From Halorhabdus tiamatea SARL4B (GTDB lineage Archaea > Halobacteriota > Halobacteria > Halobacteriales > Haloarculaceae), in contig NC_021921.1 in NCBI RefSeq assembly GCF_000470655.1, forward strand, positions 2,418,001 to 2,482,000: a stretch of 64,000 bases of DNA, read 5' to 3'. The notes below the pieces were generated by a model. It worked only from the letters and a program-made list of their open reading frames with translations, did not search any database and had not been told where the DNA came from. Position 1 is the stretch's first letter. Each line of letters opens with the position of its first letter. The translations under genes were made by a program, and so were the position numbers. Shown piece after piece: positions 57,088 to 64,000 of the stretch.

Positions 57088-57501
57088 TCACTTGTGGTTC
57101 GGTGGCTGGAGCGTGAGTTCTTCATCGCTGCTGAGTCCGAGGCCGTGTGAGACTTCCACTACTAGCCACCCGAAAAAGCCCACAGCCATGATCACTGTCA
57201 CGGGCCCGAAGATGTCCCAGCTGTAGGGGTCACTAATAACAAATCCGAGAACTCCCGCGGCGGCCACCCACAGCCCTGCGCGAACGGTTCGGCCCTCGAG
57301 GCCGGTCGTTCCGGCAGCGCTGAGGAAAGCGAATGAGAATGCCGAGAGCGCCAGTACTGCGGTTGAAACACCGTCGAATACGACAACGTTCAGGAGGCTT
57401 GACACGGCGAGGATGCCGCCACCGAGTACGAGAATCCGATATCCGATTCGGAGGACTGAGAGCATACGGGGATCGATCTCGCGTTGTTCTTCTGGACTCA
57501 T
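57088..57501 (-). CDS. Membrane protein of unknown function
   Basis: 137 residues with four hydrophobic segments (about 21-41, 46-65, 75-92 and 99-118) and a polar C-terminus (LTLQPPNHK). Short polar N-terminus MSPEEQREIDPR. No family recognised. Convergent with the PIN-like gene. Confidence 0.6.
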   Translation of the reverse strand: MSPEEQREIDPRMLSVLRIGYRILVLGGGILAVSSLLNVVVFDGVSTAVLALSAFSFAFLSAAGTTGLEGRTVRAGLWVAAAGVLGFVISDPYSWDIFGPVTVIMAVGFFGWLVVEVSHGLGLSSDEELTLQPPNHK

Positions 57502-57793
57502 CTGACATAATGGTCGACACGCTGATACCTTAATGATTGGTGGTTCCCGTCAACTGTTCTGGTACCCCCATATCAATTACCGTGGCCACAACGGTCGACA
57601 CACGATCTCCGGGAGTCGGTCACGCCACGGAGTCAGAGGCAGTCCATCGCAAAGAGACGGACGTCTGGACTCGGAAGGCCACGGTGATCTTTCGTCGCTC
57701 GCGTACCGTTGCTCGCTTGCTCCCCGAGACTATGCCGCTCGCGTGTCGCTTCGCTCCCGCTCGCGTTTCGAGTCCCCGCTTCGTTCGGCCTCG
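57502..57793. other. Intergenic stretch without a recognisable gene
   Basis: About 290 bases beyond the aspS stop. The right part is rich in repeats of CTCGCGT, TCGCTC and TTCGAG. Open frames have no recognisable product, and I find no tRNA. It probably holds the promoter of the minus-strand membrane protein near its left end. Confidence 0.5.
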
Positions 57794-59098
57794 CTATGGG
57801 CTCAGCCGTTGTCGATCTCGCGGGAAGATAACCGCTTCGCGGATGTTCTCCAGGCCGAGCATCGTCATGACGAGGCGTTCGCCACCGAGTCCCCAGCCGG
57901 CGTGGGGCGGCATCCCGTACTTGAACATCTTGGTGTAGTACTCGAAGGCACCCGGGTCGAGACCCTGCTGTTCGAACCCTTCGACGAGGTGGTCGTGGCG
58001 GTGTTCACGCTGGCCGCCCGAAACCAGCTCCATCGAGGGGTGCATCATGTCGAAGCCCGTCGAGAGTTCGGCGTCGTCGTCGTGATCCTTGATGTAGAAG
58101 GGCTTGATCTCGCTGGGCCAGTCGGTGATGAAGTAGTGCTCGCCGACGTCCTGGCCGAGGGCGTGTTCGGCCTCCGTCGAGAGGTCGTCGCCCCACACCA
58201 GCACGTCATCAAGCTCGCCCGTGGCGTTGATCCGTTCGATGGCCTCCTCGTAGGTGAGTCGTGGGAAATCGCCCTCGGGAACGGTGAATGCCTCGTCAAG
58301 ACCGAGCGTTTCGAGTTCGTCATCGCAGTTCTCGGCGACGCCCTCGTAGGCGGCTTTCACGACCGTCTCGCAGGCGTCCATCGCCTCGGTGTGGTCGTAG
58401 AAGGCCGACTCGAAGTCGATCGAGGTGGCCTCGTTGAGGTGCCGTGGCGTGTTGTGCTCCTCGGCGCGGAAGATCGGGCCGATCTCGAAGACCCGCTCAA
58501 GCCCGGAGCCGACCATCAGCTGCTTGAACAGCTGTGGGCTCTGGTTCATGAACGCCTCGCGACCGAAGTAGGTGATCGGGAACAGCTCAGTTCCGCCCTC
58601 CGTGCCCGTCGCGACGATCTTCGGCGTGTTGATCTCCGTCGCGTCCAGCCCGCGGAAGGCCTCCCGGACTGACCGCAGGACTTCCGCGCGGATCTCGAAG
58701 ATGGCCTTGACCTCGGGCTTGCGGAGGTCCAGCGTCCGGTTGTCCAGTCGCGTGGGAAGTTCGGCGTCGACCTTCCCGGAGGGGTCGAGCGGGAGTTCGG
58801 GGTCGGCCGGGGCGATCACCTCGATGTCGTCGGGCGTGACCTCGACGCCCGTGGGTGCGCGCTCCTCTTCCTCGACGTCGCCCTCGACCCGGAGGACGCT
58901 CTCGCGGTGAACGTCGAGTGCGGTTTCGACGAGGGCCTCGTCGAGTTCGTCCTTCTCGATCTTGACCTGGATCTTGCCGGTCGTGTCACGGAGGATCAGG
59001 AAGGCGATCCCGCCGAGGTCGCGGATCTCGTGGACCCAACCCGCGACAGTCGCACTCGTCCCGGGGTCGGCATCAGCAGCGTACGTACGTTCCTGCAT
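57794..59098 (-). CDS. aspS: Aspartyl-tRNA synthetase (archaeal type)
   Basis: 434-residue class II synthetase with the N-terminal OB-fold ([21 protein letters not shown]) and class II core: motif 2 in [18 protein letters not shown], and motif 3 in [16 protein letters not shown]. Ends in the typical [15 protein letters not shown]. Archaeal enzymes may be non-discriminating and also charge tRNA-Asn; the window has no AsnRS or GatCAB to decide this. Start ATG 59098. Confidence 0.94.
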   Translation of the reverse strand: MQERTYAADADPGTSATVAGWVHEIRDLGGIAFLILRDTTGKIQVKIEKDELDEALVETALDVHRESVLRVEGDVEEEERAPTGVEVTPDDIEVIAPADPELPLDPSGKVDAELPTRLDNRTLDLRKPEVKAIFEIRAEVLRSVREAFRGLDATEINTPKIVATGTEGGTELFPITYFGREAFMNQSPQLFKQLMVGSGLERVFEIGPIFRAEEHNTPRHLNEATSIDFESAFYDHTEAMDACETVVKAAYEGVAENCDDELETLGLDEAFTVPEGDFPRLTYEEAIERINATGELDDVLVWGDDLSTEAEHALGQDVGEHYFITDWPSEIKPFYIKDHDDDAELSTGFDMMHPSMELVSGGQREHRHDHLVEGFEQQGLDPGAFEYYTKMFKYGMPPHAGWGLGGERLVMTMLGLENIREAVIFPRDRQRLSP

Positions 59099-59220
59099 AC
59101 CCCGCTGTTTTTCGCCCGGGGATTAAACTCCGTTTATTCCGGTCGCCGGTTGCGCTCTGTGCGTCGGCGACTCCGGGTGTGACCACAACGCTTCTGTCGC
59201 GTGGCTCACAACAGCAGTCC

Positions 59221-59691
59221 ATGGCCGTACGCGAACTCGACGACCTCGACAGGGCGATCGTCTACGCGTTACAGGAGAACGCCCGCAAGACCTCGACGAG
59301 TACGATCGCCGAGCGCATGGACGTCGCCCCGAGTACAGTCCGCACCCGGATCCAGGCGCTTGAGGCCGACGGCGTCCTCACGGGCTATCACGCCGAGATC
59401 GATTACGAACGGACTGGGCTCCAGTTGCACACGTTGCTGGTCTGTACGGCACCTGTCCCCGAGCGGGAGGAACTCGCCGAACGCGCTCAAGAGGTCCGTG
59501 GCGTCGTCGCTGTCCGGGAAGTCATGACCGGCCAGGAGAACGTCCACATCGAGGCAATCGGCCGTGACGGAGACGATCTGAGCCGGATCGGGCGTGAACT
59601 CGACGAGATCGGCCTCACCATCGAGGACGAGGACCTCATCCGAAACGAGTACGAGACGCCCTACGACGGCTTCAACGTTGCATCGGAGTGA
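59221..59691 (+). CDS. Lrp/AsnC-family transcriptional regulator
   Basis: 156 residues from ATG 59221 (MAVRELDDLDRAIVYALQEN). The HTH reads TSTIAERMDVAPSTVRTRIQALEADGVL, followed by the RAM (ligand-binding) domain with VCTAPVPEREELAERAQEVRGV. It lies 320 bases before the RCK-N/permease pair, a plausible target. Divergent from aspS across 122 bases. Confidence 0.9.
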   Translation: MAVRELDDLDRAIVYALQENARKTSTSTIAERMDVAPSTVRTRIQALEADGVLTGYHAEIDYERTGLQLHTLLVCTAPVPEREELAERAQEVRGVVAVREVMTGQENVHIEAIGRDGDDLSRIGRELDEIGLTIEDEDLIRNEYETPYDGFNVASE

Positions 59692-60010
59692 CTGGCTGTC
59701 GGTCAGTCCCCGTCGTCATCCAGTCGTTTTCCGTCATTTTGCCCCACCGTCGAACCACCTCGTCCAGACCTTTGCACGCATCGGGTCGCTTCGGGTGCTG
59801 CCCTCGGTCGCTGGTGTCTCCCCATCTTTGTTGACATCTATGACTATTTTGCCGCATTTTGATGACGTAACGTCAAACTAAACGACTAGTTTATGACGCT
59901 CCGTGAATTACGGGGCGATGTATGGAAGAGTTTCGTCCGTACGTAACGGCCTGCTGTCGCATGGAGGGATCGAAGGATCTGTCGCCGATCTCAGGGGGGT
60001 GTGCCCCGGG
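59692..60010. other. Regulatory gap before the permease operon
   Basis: The gap of about 320 bases has no convincing gene, though an in-frame extension of the next gene reaches 59903. It is relatively AT-rich between 59820 and 59900 and holds the palindrome at 59863-59875 and a TATA-like TTTATGA. Confidence 0.55.
59863..59875. promoter_or_regulatory. Candidate operator and promoter of the permease operon
   Basis: TGACGTAACGTCA is a 13-base perfect palindrome around one central base. The TATA-like TTTATGA starts at 59890. A regulator of the adjacent Lrp/AsnC gene is a candidate for binding, not shown. Confidence 0.5.
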
Positions 60011-60421
60011 ATGAGCGACGACATGACTTCACGGGTCGACGTGGTAGTCATCGGGAGGACCAGCGACGTCAGAGCGGTGGCGGAGGAGCTCGCGGCGTCC
60101 CAGACCGTCGTCTTCGTCACGGATCGACACGACCAGGCGCGAGCGGCCGAGCGTGCTGGGGTTTCGACCCATCGGACGACCTTCGAGACCGGCCTCGGTC
60201 GGGAGGGGGTGGCTGCGGAGGCCGCGCTCGTCGCGACCGAGGAGGACGCGGTCAATCTACTCCTCACCCAGCACCTGCGGGTCCGCGGTGACGTCGACAC
60301 CGTGATCACCAGGATCAACGACGAAACCCGGCGAGTCGCCTTCGACGACGTAGCCACGGAGACCCTGACGCCTGCTGAAACGGACGTACGAACGGTTCGA
60401 GATACCCTGGAGGCTTCCTGA
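60011..60421 (+). CDS. RCK-N-like (TrkA-N-like) nucleotide-binding protein
   Basis: 136 residues from ATG 60011 (MSDDMTSRVDVVVIGRTSDVRAVAEEL). VVVIGRTSDVRAVAEELAASQTVVFVTDR resembles a Rossmann first half with a modified Gly-rich loop (GxTxxV), and the middle (AALVATEEDAVNLLLTQHLR) resembles RCK-N domains of TrkA-type regulators. It ends 6 bases before the permease gene and is likely its regulatory partner. Confidence 0.65.
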   Translation: MSDDMTSRVDVVVIGRTSDVRAVAEELAASQTVVFVTDRHDQARAAERAGVSTHRTTFETGLGREGVAAEAALVATEEDAVNLLLTQHLRVRGDVDTVITRINDETRRVAFDDVATETLTPAETDVRTVRDTLEAS

Positions 60422-60427
60422 CCCACG

Positions 60428-62608
60428 ATGCCCAAGGAACTCGAACGCGATCTGGGCCTGTTCTCAGTGCTGGCGATCAGTATCGGCGCGATGGTCGGCA
60501 GCGGCATCTTCATCCTGCCGGCGCTGGCGCTGAAGATGGCCGGTCCGGCGGTGATCCTGGCGTACATCCTGGCGGCGCTGGTCGTGCTGCCGGCCGCCCT
60601 CAGCAAGGCGGAGATGGCGACGGCGATGCCCGAAGCCGGCGGAACCTACCTCTACATCGAGCGTGGGATGGGGCCACTGCTGGGGACGATCGCGGGTATC
60701 GGAACCTGGTTCGCCCTCTCGTTCAAGGGCGCGCTCGCGCTGGTCGGCGGCGTCCCGTACCTGCTTTGGTACTTCGAACTCCCGATCAAGCCAGTCGCGC
60801 TCGCGCTCGCCGCCATTCTCATCCTCGTGAACCTCCTCGGGGCCAAACAGACAGGTCGCCTCCAGGTCGGGATCGTGGCGATCATGCTGGCCGCGATGAT
60901 CTGGTTCGTCGGCGGCAGCGCCGGCTCGCTCCAGGTTGCTTCCTTCGACGGGTTCTTCGCCTCAGGCGCGGGCGGTATCCTCGAGGCCACTGGATTCGTG
61001 TTCGTCTCCTATGCGGGGGTGACGAAGATCGCGAGCGTCGCCGAGGAGATCGAGGATCCGGATCGTGTGATACCCCGGGGGATGATCTGGTCGCTCGGGT
61101 TCACGACGTTGCTTTACGTCCTCGTCGTGATCGTGATCGTCGGCGTCGATCCGTCGGGGATCGTCGGCTCGAACACCCCCGTCGCCGACGTGGCCGAAGC
61201 CACGATGTCGGCCCCTGGCGTGGCCGCCGTCGTCGTCGCCGCGATGCTCGCGTTGATCAGCACTGCCAACGCCGGCCTGCTCTCGTCGTCGCGATACCCC
61301 TTCGCGATGAGCCGCGACGACCTTGCCCCGCCGACGTTCGCGACCGTCAGCGACCGGTTCGGCACGCCGGTCACGGCCATCACGTTGACGGGCCTCGTCA
61401 TGCTGGCGCTGATCGCGTTCGTCCCGATCATGAGCATCGCCAAACTCGCGAGCGCGTTCCAGATCCTCGTCTTCGTGTTGATCAACGTCGCGCTCGTCGC
61501 GTTTCGGGAGAGCGACATCGCCTACGATCCCAGCTACCGGTCGCCGCTGTATCCCTGGATGCAGGGCTTCGGCGTCGTGGGTGGGCTGCTCCTGCTCACG
61601 CAGATGGGACTGGTCCCGATGGTCGGGGCCATCGTCATCATCGTGGGCAGCGTCGGCTGGTACTTCGCGTACGCCCACCGCAACGTCTCTCGGGAGGGTG
61701 CCGTCACGGACGCGATCCGTCGCGGCATCGATCAGCGCGCCGTCGAAGAAACCCGCTCGGTGTGTCACGACGCAGCCGACTCGGACGTGCTCGTGGCGCT
61801 TACCGAGGAAACGTCGGCGGCCGCCGAGGAACGCCTCCTCGACGTGGCCGTTCCACTGGCCGATGCCGGGGACGGGACCGTCACCGTCGTCCAGTTCGAC
61901 CAGGTTCCCGACCAGACGCCGCTCTCCTACGCCGAAACGACACTCTCGGAGGCGGACCAGGTGTTCGAGGAGCGTACGGCGGCGCTCGCCGAAGCCGCTG
62001 ACGTCCCTATCGAGTACGGCGAGATCGTCAGCCACGACGTCGAGCGCGCGATCGCGAACGTCGCCGACGTCCACGGCTACGACCTGGTCGTCGTCGACGA
62101 GTCCGGCCCCACGTTCACCGAGGGGCTCTCCGACGTGATCATGGGTCCGAACCGGTCCTTCGACGTGCTCGGGGTCGACGCCGGGCGTCTGGACGACAGC
62201 GACCGTCTCGCCCTGGTCGACGACGGCGGACCGTTCGACCCGCTGAAGGTCCGAATCGCGAACGCCCTGGCGATCGACCGTGACGCTACCGTCGAATTCG
62301 TCCACGGGATCGCACCGGACGCGACTGACGAACGCCAGACGTCCATCGAGGAATACCACGCCGAACTCGCGGACCTCTGTGCCGTCCCGACCGAGTCGGT
62401 CATCGTCGAGAGCGACGACGACGCGGCGGCACTGAGTCGCGTAGCGCGGGACGCCGATCTGACCGTGGTCGCGGACGCCGGCGGTGCGATCCTCCGTGAC
62501 GGTCCCGGCGACGAGATCGCAAAGCAGGGTGGCGCGCTCGTGTTGCATCCCGGCGGCAACGGAGAACCCGGGCTGTTGGGTCGAGTCCTCGAGCGGTTCG
62601 TCTACTGA
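60428..62608 (+). CDS. APC-family permease fused to USP-like domains
   Basis: 726 residues. The N-terminal 420 residues have about 12 hydrophobic helices, with IGAMVGSGIFILPA in TM1 and the APC-type GGTYLYIERG loop. The C-terminal 300 residues are soluble and contain two universal stress protein-like domains (VLVALTEETSAAAEERLL, and from DRLALVDDGGPFDPLKVRIANAL). Haloarchaeal APC-USP transporters are thought to move amino acids or cations; substrate not assigned. Upstream RCK-N-like gene likely same transcript. Confidence 0.85.
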   Translation: MPKELERDLGLFSVLAISIGAMVGSGIFILPALALKMAGPAVILAYILAALVVLPAALSKAEMATAMPEAGGTYLYIERGMGPLLGTIAGIGTWFALSFKGALALVGGVPYLLWYFELPIKPVALALAAILILVNLLGAKQTGRLQVGIVAIMLAAMIWFVGGSAGSLQVASFDGFFASGAGGILEATGFVFVSYAGVTKIASVAEEIEDPDRVIPRGMIWSLGFTTLLYVLVVIVIVGVDPSGIVGSNTPVADVAEATMSAPGVAAVVVAAMLALISTANAGLLSSSRYPFAMSRDDLAPPTFATVSDRFGTPVTAITLTGLVMLALIAFVPIMSIAKLASAFQILVFVLINVALVAFRESDIAYDPSYRSPLYPWMQGFGVVGGLLLLTQMGLVPMVGAIVIIVGSVGWYFAYAHRNVSREGAVTDAIRRGIDQRAVEETRSVCHDAADSDVLVALTEETSAAAEERLLDVAVPLADAGDGTVTVVQFDQVPDQTPLSYAETTLSEADQVFEERTAALAEAADVPIEYGEIVSHDVERAIANVADVHGYDLVVVDESGPTFTEGLSDVIMGPNRSFDVLGVDAGRLDDSDRLALVDDGGPFDPLKVRIANALAIDRDATVEFVHGIAPDATDERQTSIEEYHAELADLCAVPTESVIVESDDDAAALSRVARDADLTVVADAGGAILRDGPGDEIAKQGGALVLHPGGNGEPGLLGRVLERFVY

Positions 62609-62639
62609 TCGCGACCGCTCTTGCTCCCGTCGAGGGACG

Positions 62640-64000
62640 TCAGGCAGCGATCTCCTCTTGCCACTCGCGGATTCGATCAGCACTGACCCCCTGTACCTCA
62701 CCCGCGACCGCGTCCGGGTCGACGTCCCTGAGGTCGCCGGGGGCCCCAACACCCGCGTCCTGCAGTTTCTCGGCGGTCGCTGGACCGACCCCGTCGAGAT
62801 CTTCCAAGTCCTCGACAGCGTTGCGCGCCTGGAACTCCTCGTAGTTGCAGATCGGACAGCCCAGCTCCCAGGGCTCGTCGTCCCCGTCGTCGTGGATCTC
62901 GATGTGTGGCAGATCGTGCTCCTCACACCGCTGGTCGGTCACGACGATCTCGCCGCGGCGGGGCAGCGGCAGCGAGTAGTCACACTCGGGATAGCGCGTA
63001 CAGCCGACCAGCCGCGAGCCCGATCGGAGGTGTTTGATCGCGAGTTCGCCGCCTCCCCCTTCGGCGGCTTCGCCGCCTTCGTTTCGCTGCCCCTCCGGCG
63101 CAGCGCTGTCGCCACATTCAGGACAGTCACCGATCACTCGGTCCTCGCTCTCGTCGGCCTCCTCGGCTTTGCAGCGCGGACACCCGTGGACGAACGTGTC
63201 TCTCCCGGCGAGCATCTTGACTTCTCGAAGGTCGTGGTCCTCGCAGGTGTCGTCCATCACCTGTGGCTCGCCGGTGCTCGGCAGCGGGAGTGTAAACCGA
63301 CACTCGGGAAAGCCGTCACAGCCGACGAAGTACGAGCCCTGTCGACTCCGGCGGATCAACAGGTCCTCGCCACACTCCGGGCAGGGACCGAGCGTCCGAT
63401 CGGCTTTCAGGGACTTCTGGAGGAACTCGCCGATCTCCTCGCGCGATTCGCGCAGTTCCTCGAAGATCTCGCCGAGCATCTCCCGGGATTCCGCGGTCAC
63501 CTCCTCCAGAGTCGCCTCGCCCTCGGCGATGGCCGTCATGTCGGCCTCCAGTTGGGCGGTCATTTCCTCGCTGACGACGTGATCGGCGTACTCCTCGGCG
63601 GCCGTGACGACGGCCTCGGCGAGTTTCGTGGGCCGGGGCGGGTCGTCCTCGACGTAGCCCCGATCGTAGAGTTTCTCGACGATGTTGTGTCGCGTGGCCT
63701 TCGTCCCGATGCCCATCTGCTCCATGTGCTGGATGAGCCGTGACTGGCCGTACCGGCGTGGTGGCTGGGTCTGCTTGGCCTCGAGTTCGACGTCGTCGAT
63801 CGACAGCTCCTCTCCTTCCTCGACAGCGGGAACGACAGTTTCGCCGGCCGAAGAGTAGGGGTAGACCGCGTGGTATCCCTCCTCCAGCAAGCGTTTGCCG
63901 TTGGCCTTCAGCGACCGCCCCGCCGCCTCGGCGACGACCCGCAGGTGAGCCCAGGTCGCCGGCTCGGCCACCGTCGCGAAGAACCGACGCACCACGAGCT
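62640..64000 (-). CDS. topA: DNA topoisomerase I, C-terminal part (start outside window)
   Basis: At least 452 residues of type IA topoisomerase are visible. SRLIQHMEQMGIGTKATRHNIVEKLYDRGYV is the family's C-terminal signature of the catalytic core. Four zinc-ribbon units follow (for example CPECGEDLLI, CPRC, CPECG, CPICN), then a helix-hairpin-helix DLDGVGPATAEKLQDAGV. The active-site Tyr and TOPRIM domain lie beyond the window edge. An acidic low-complexity insert (about 63045-63105) interrupts the third ribbon. Confidence 0.9.
   Translation of the reverse strand, partial: LVVRRFFATVAEPATWAHLRVVAEAAGRSLKANGKRLLEEGYHAVYPYSSAGETVVPAVEEGEELSIDDVELEAKQTQPPRRYGQSRLIQHMEQMGIGTKATRHNIVEKLYDRGYVEDDPPRPTKLAEAVVTAAEEYADHVVSEEMTAQLEADMTAIAEGEATLEEVTAESREMLGEIFEELRESREEIGEFLQKSLKADRTLGPCPECGEDLLIRRSRQGSYFVGCDGFPECRFTLPLPSTGEPQVMDDTCEDHDLREVKMLAGRDTFVHGCPRCKAEEADESEDRVIGDCPECGDSAAPEGQRNEGGEAAEGGGGELAIKHLRSGSRLVGCTRYPECDYSLPLPRRGEIVVTDQRCEEHDLPHIEIHDDGDDEPWELGCPICNYEEFQARNAVEDLEDLDGVGPATAEKLQDAGVGAPGDLRDVDPDAVAGEVQGVSADRIREWQEEIAA

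Noticed and set aside
57533-58672. Plus-strand open frame of 379 codons
   Set aside because: Mostly antisense to aspS, with no family resemblance.

Overview
The window is chromosomal DNA from an extremely halophilic archaeon (class Halobacteria). The evidence is high GC, strongly acidic predicted proteins, TATA-box promoters close to start codons, and archaeal-type genes: proteasome alpha/beta, prefoldin beta, aIF5B, rpl37ae-rpoP-pcc1, Nob1, aCPSF1, SecF-SecD, ThiR, and pantoate kinase with phosphopantothenate synthetase. A GH43 xylosidase-like enzyme beside a GH95 fucosidase suggests a polysaccharide-using genus such as Halorhabdus. That genus guess is an inference and was not tested. I see no rRNA, tRNA or CRISPR array.

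Layout. 1-9.5 kb is housekeeping: the end of psmA, then psmB, truD, a broken HTH gene before an MFS transporter, a DUF2103-like gene, the rpl37ae-rpoP-pcc1 run, prefoldin beta with its DUF3194 partner, and aIF5B. 9.6-20.1 kb has a second MFS protein, a PRC-barrel protein with Nob1, membrane proteins including a CPBP protease homologue, a CBS-less IMPDH/GMPR-family enzyme, secFD, and lysA-dapE. 20.2-27.2 kb has a membrane glycosyltransferase, a 700-base gene-poor stretch with inverted repeats, proS, an M14-like deacylase, and the aCPSF1 ribonuclease. 27.2-33.1 kb is a carbohydrate region: alpha/beta hydrolase, GH43 and GH95 divergent from one promoter gap, then an aldo/keto reductase. 33.1-40.1 kb has an endonuclease III homologue, DUF371 and DUF373 proteins, a coiled-coil protein, an atypical GH2 protein, and a Dph6-like ligase.

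40.2-42.3 kb is an IS200/IS605 element (tnpA-tnpB). It carries many 17-21 nt palindromes, two of them inside tnpA and two inside tnpB as in-frame insertions. 42.3-52.8 kb holds a sugar nucleotidyltransferase, a Bat-type HTH regulator, cysteine synthase, a membrane protein with five DUF1508-like repeats, dcd, thiR, a methyltransferase, a lipoprotein, thi4, a TRIC-like channel and cheC. At 53.6-55.2 kb a tnpB-only (IS1341-type) element sits between phosphopantothenate synthetase and pantoate kinase, two consecutive steps of archaeal CoA synthesis. A 45-codon gene is divergent from this tnpB across a candidate operator. 56-64 kb has a UPF0175/PIN toxin-antitoxin-like pair, aspS, an Lrp/AsnC regulator, an RCK-N-like protein with an APC-USP permease, and the 3' part of topA.

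The most interesting material is in the two tnpB elements: the palindromes with in-frame insertions, the apparent lack of the usual RuvC-II glutamate in both TnpB proteins, candidate guide-RNA hairpins with compensating changes, and right ends whose last three bases are the stop codon of the neighbouring minus-strand gene in both cases.
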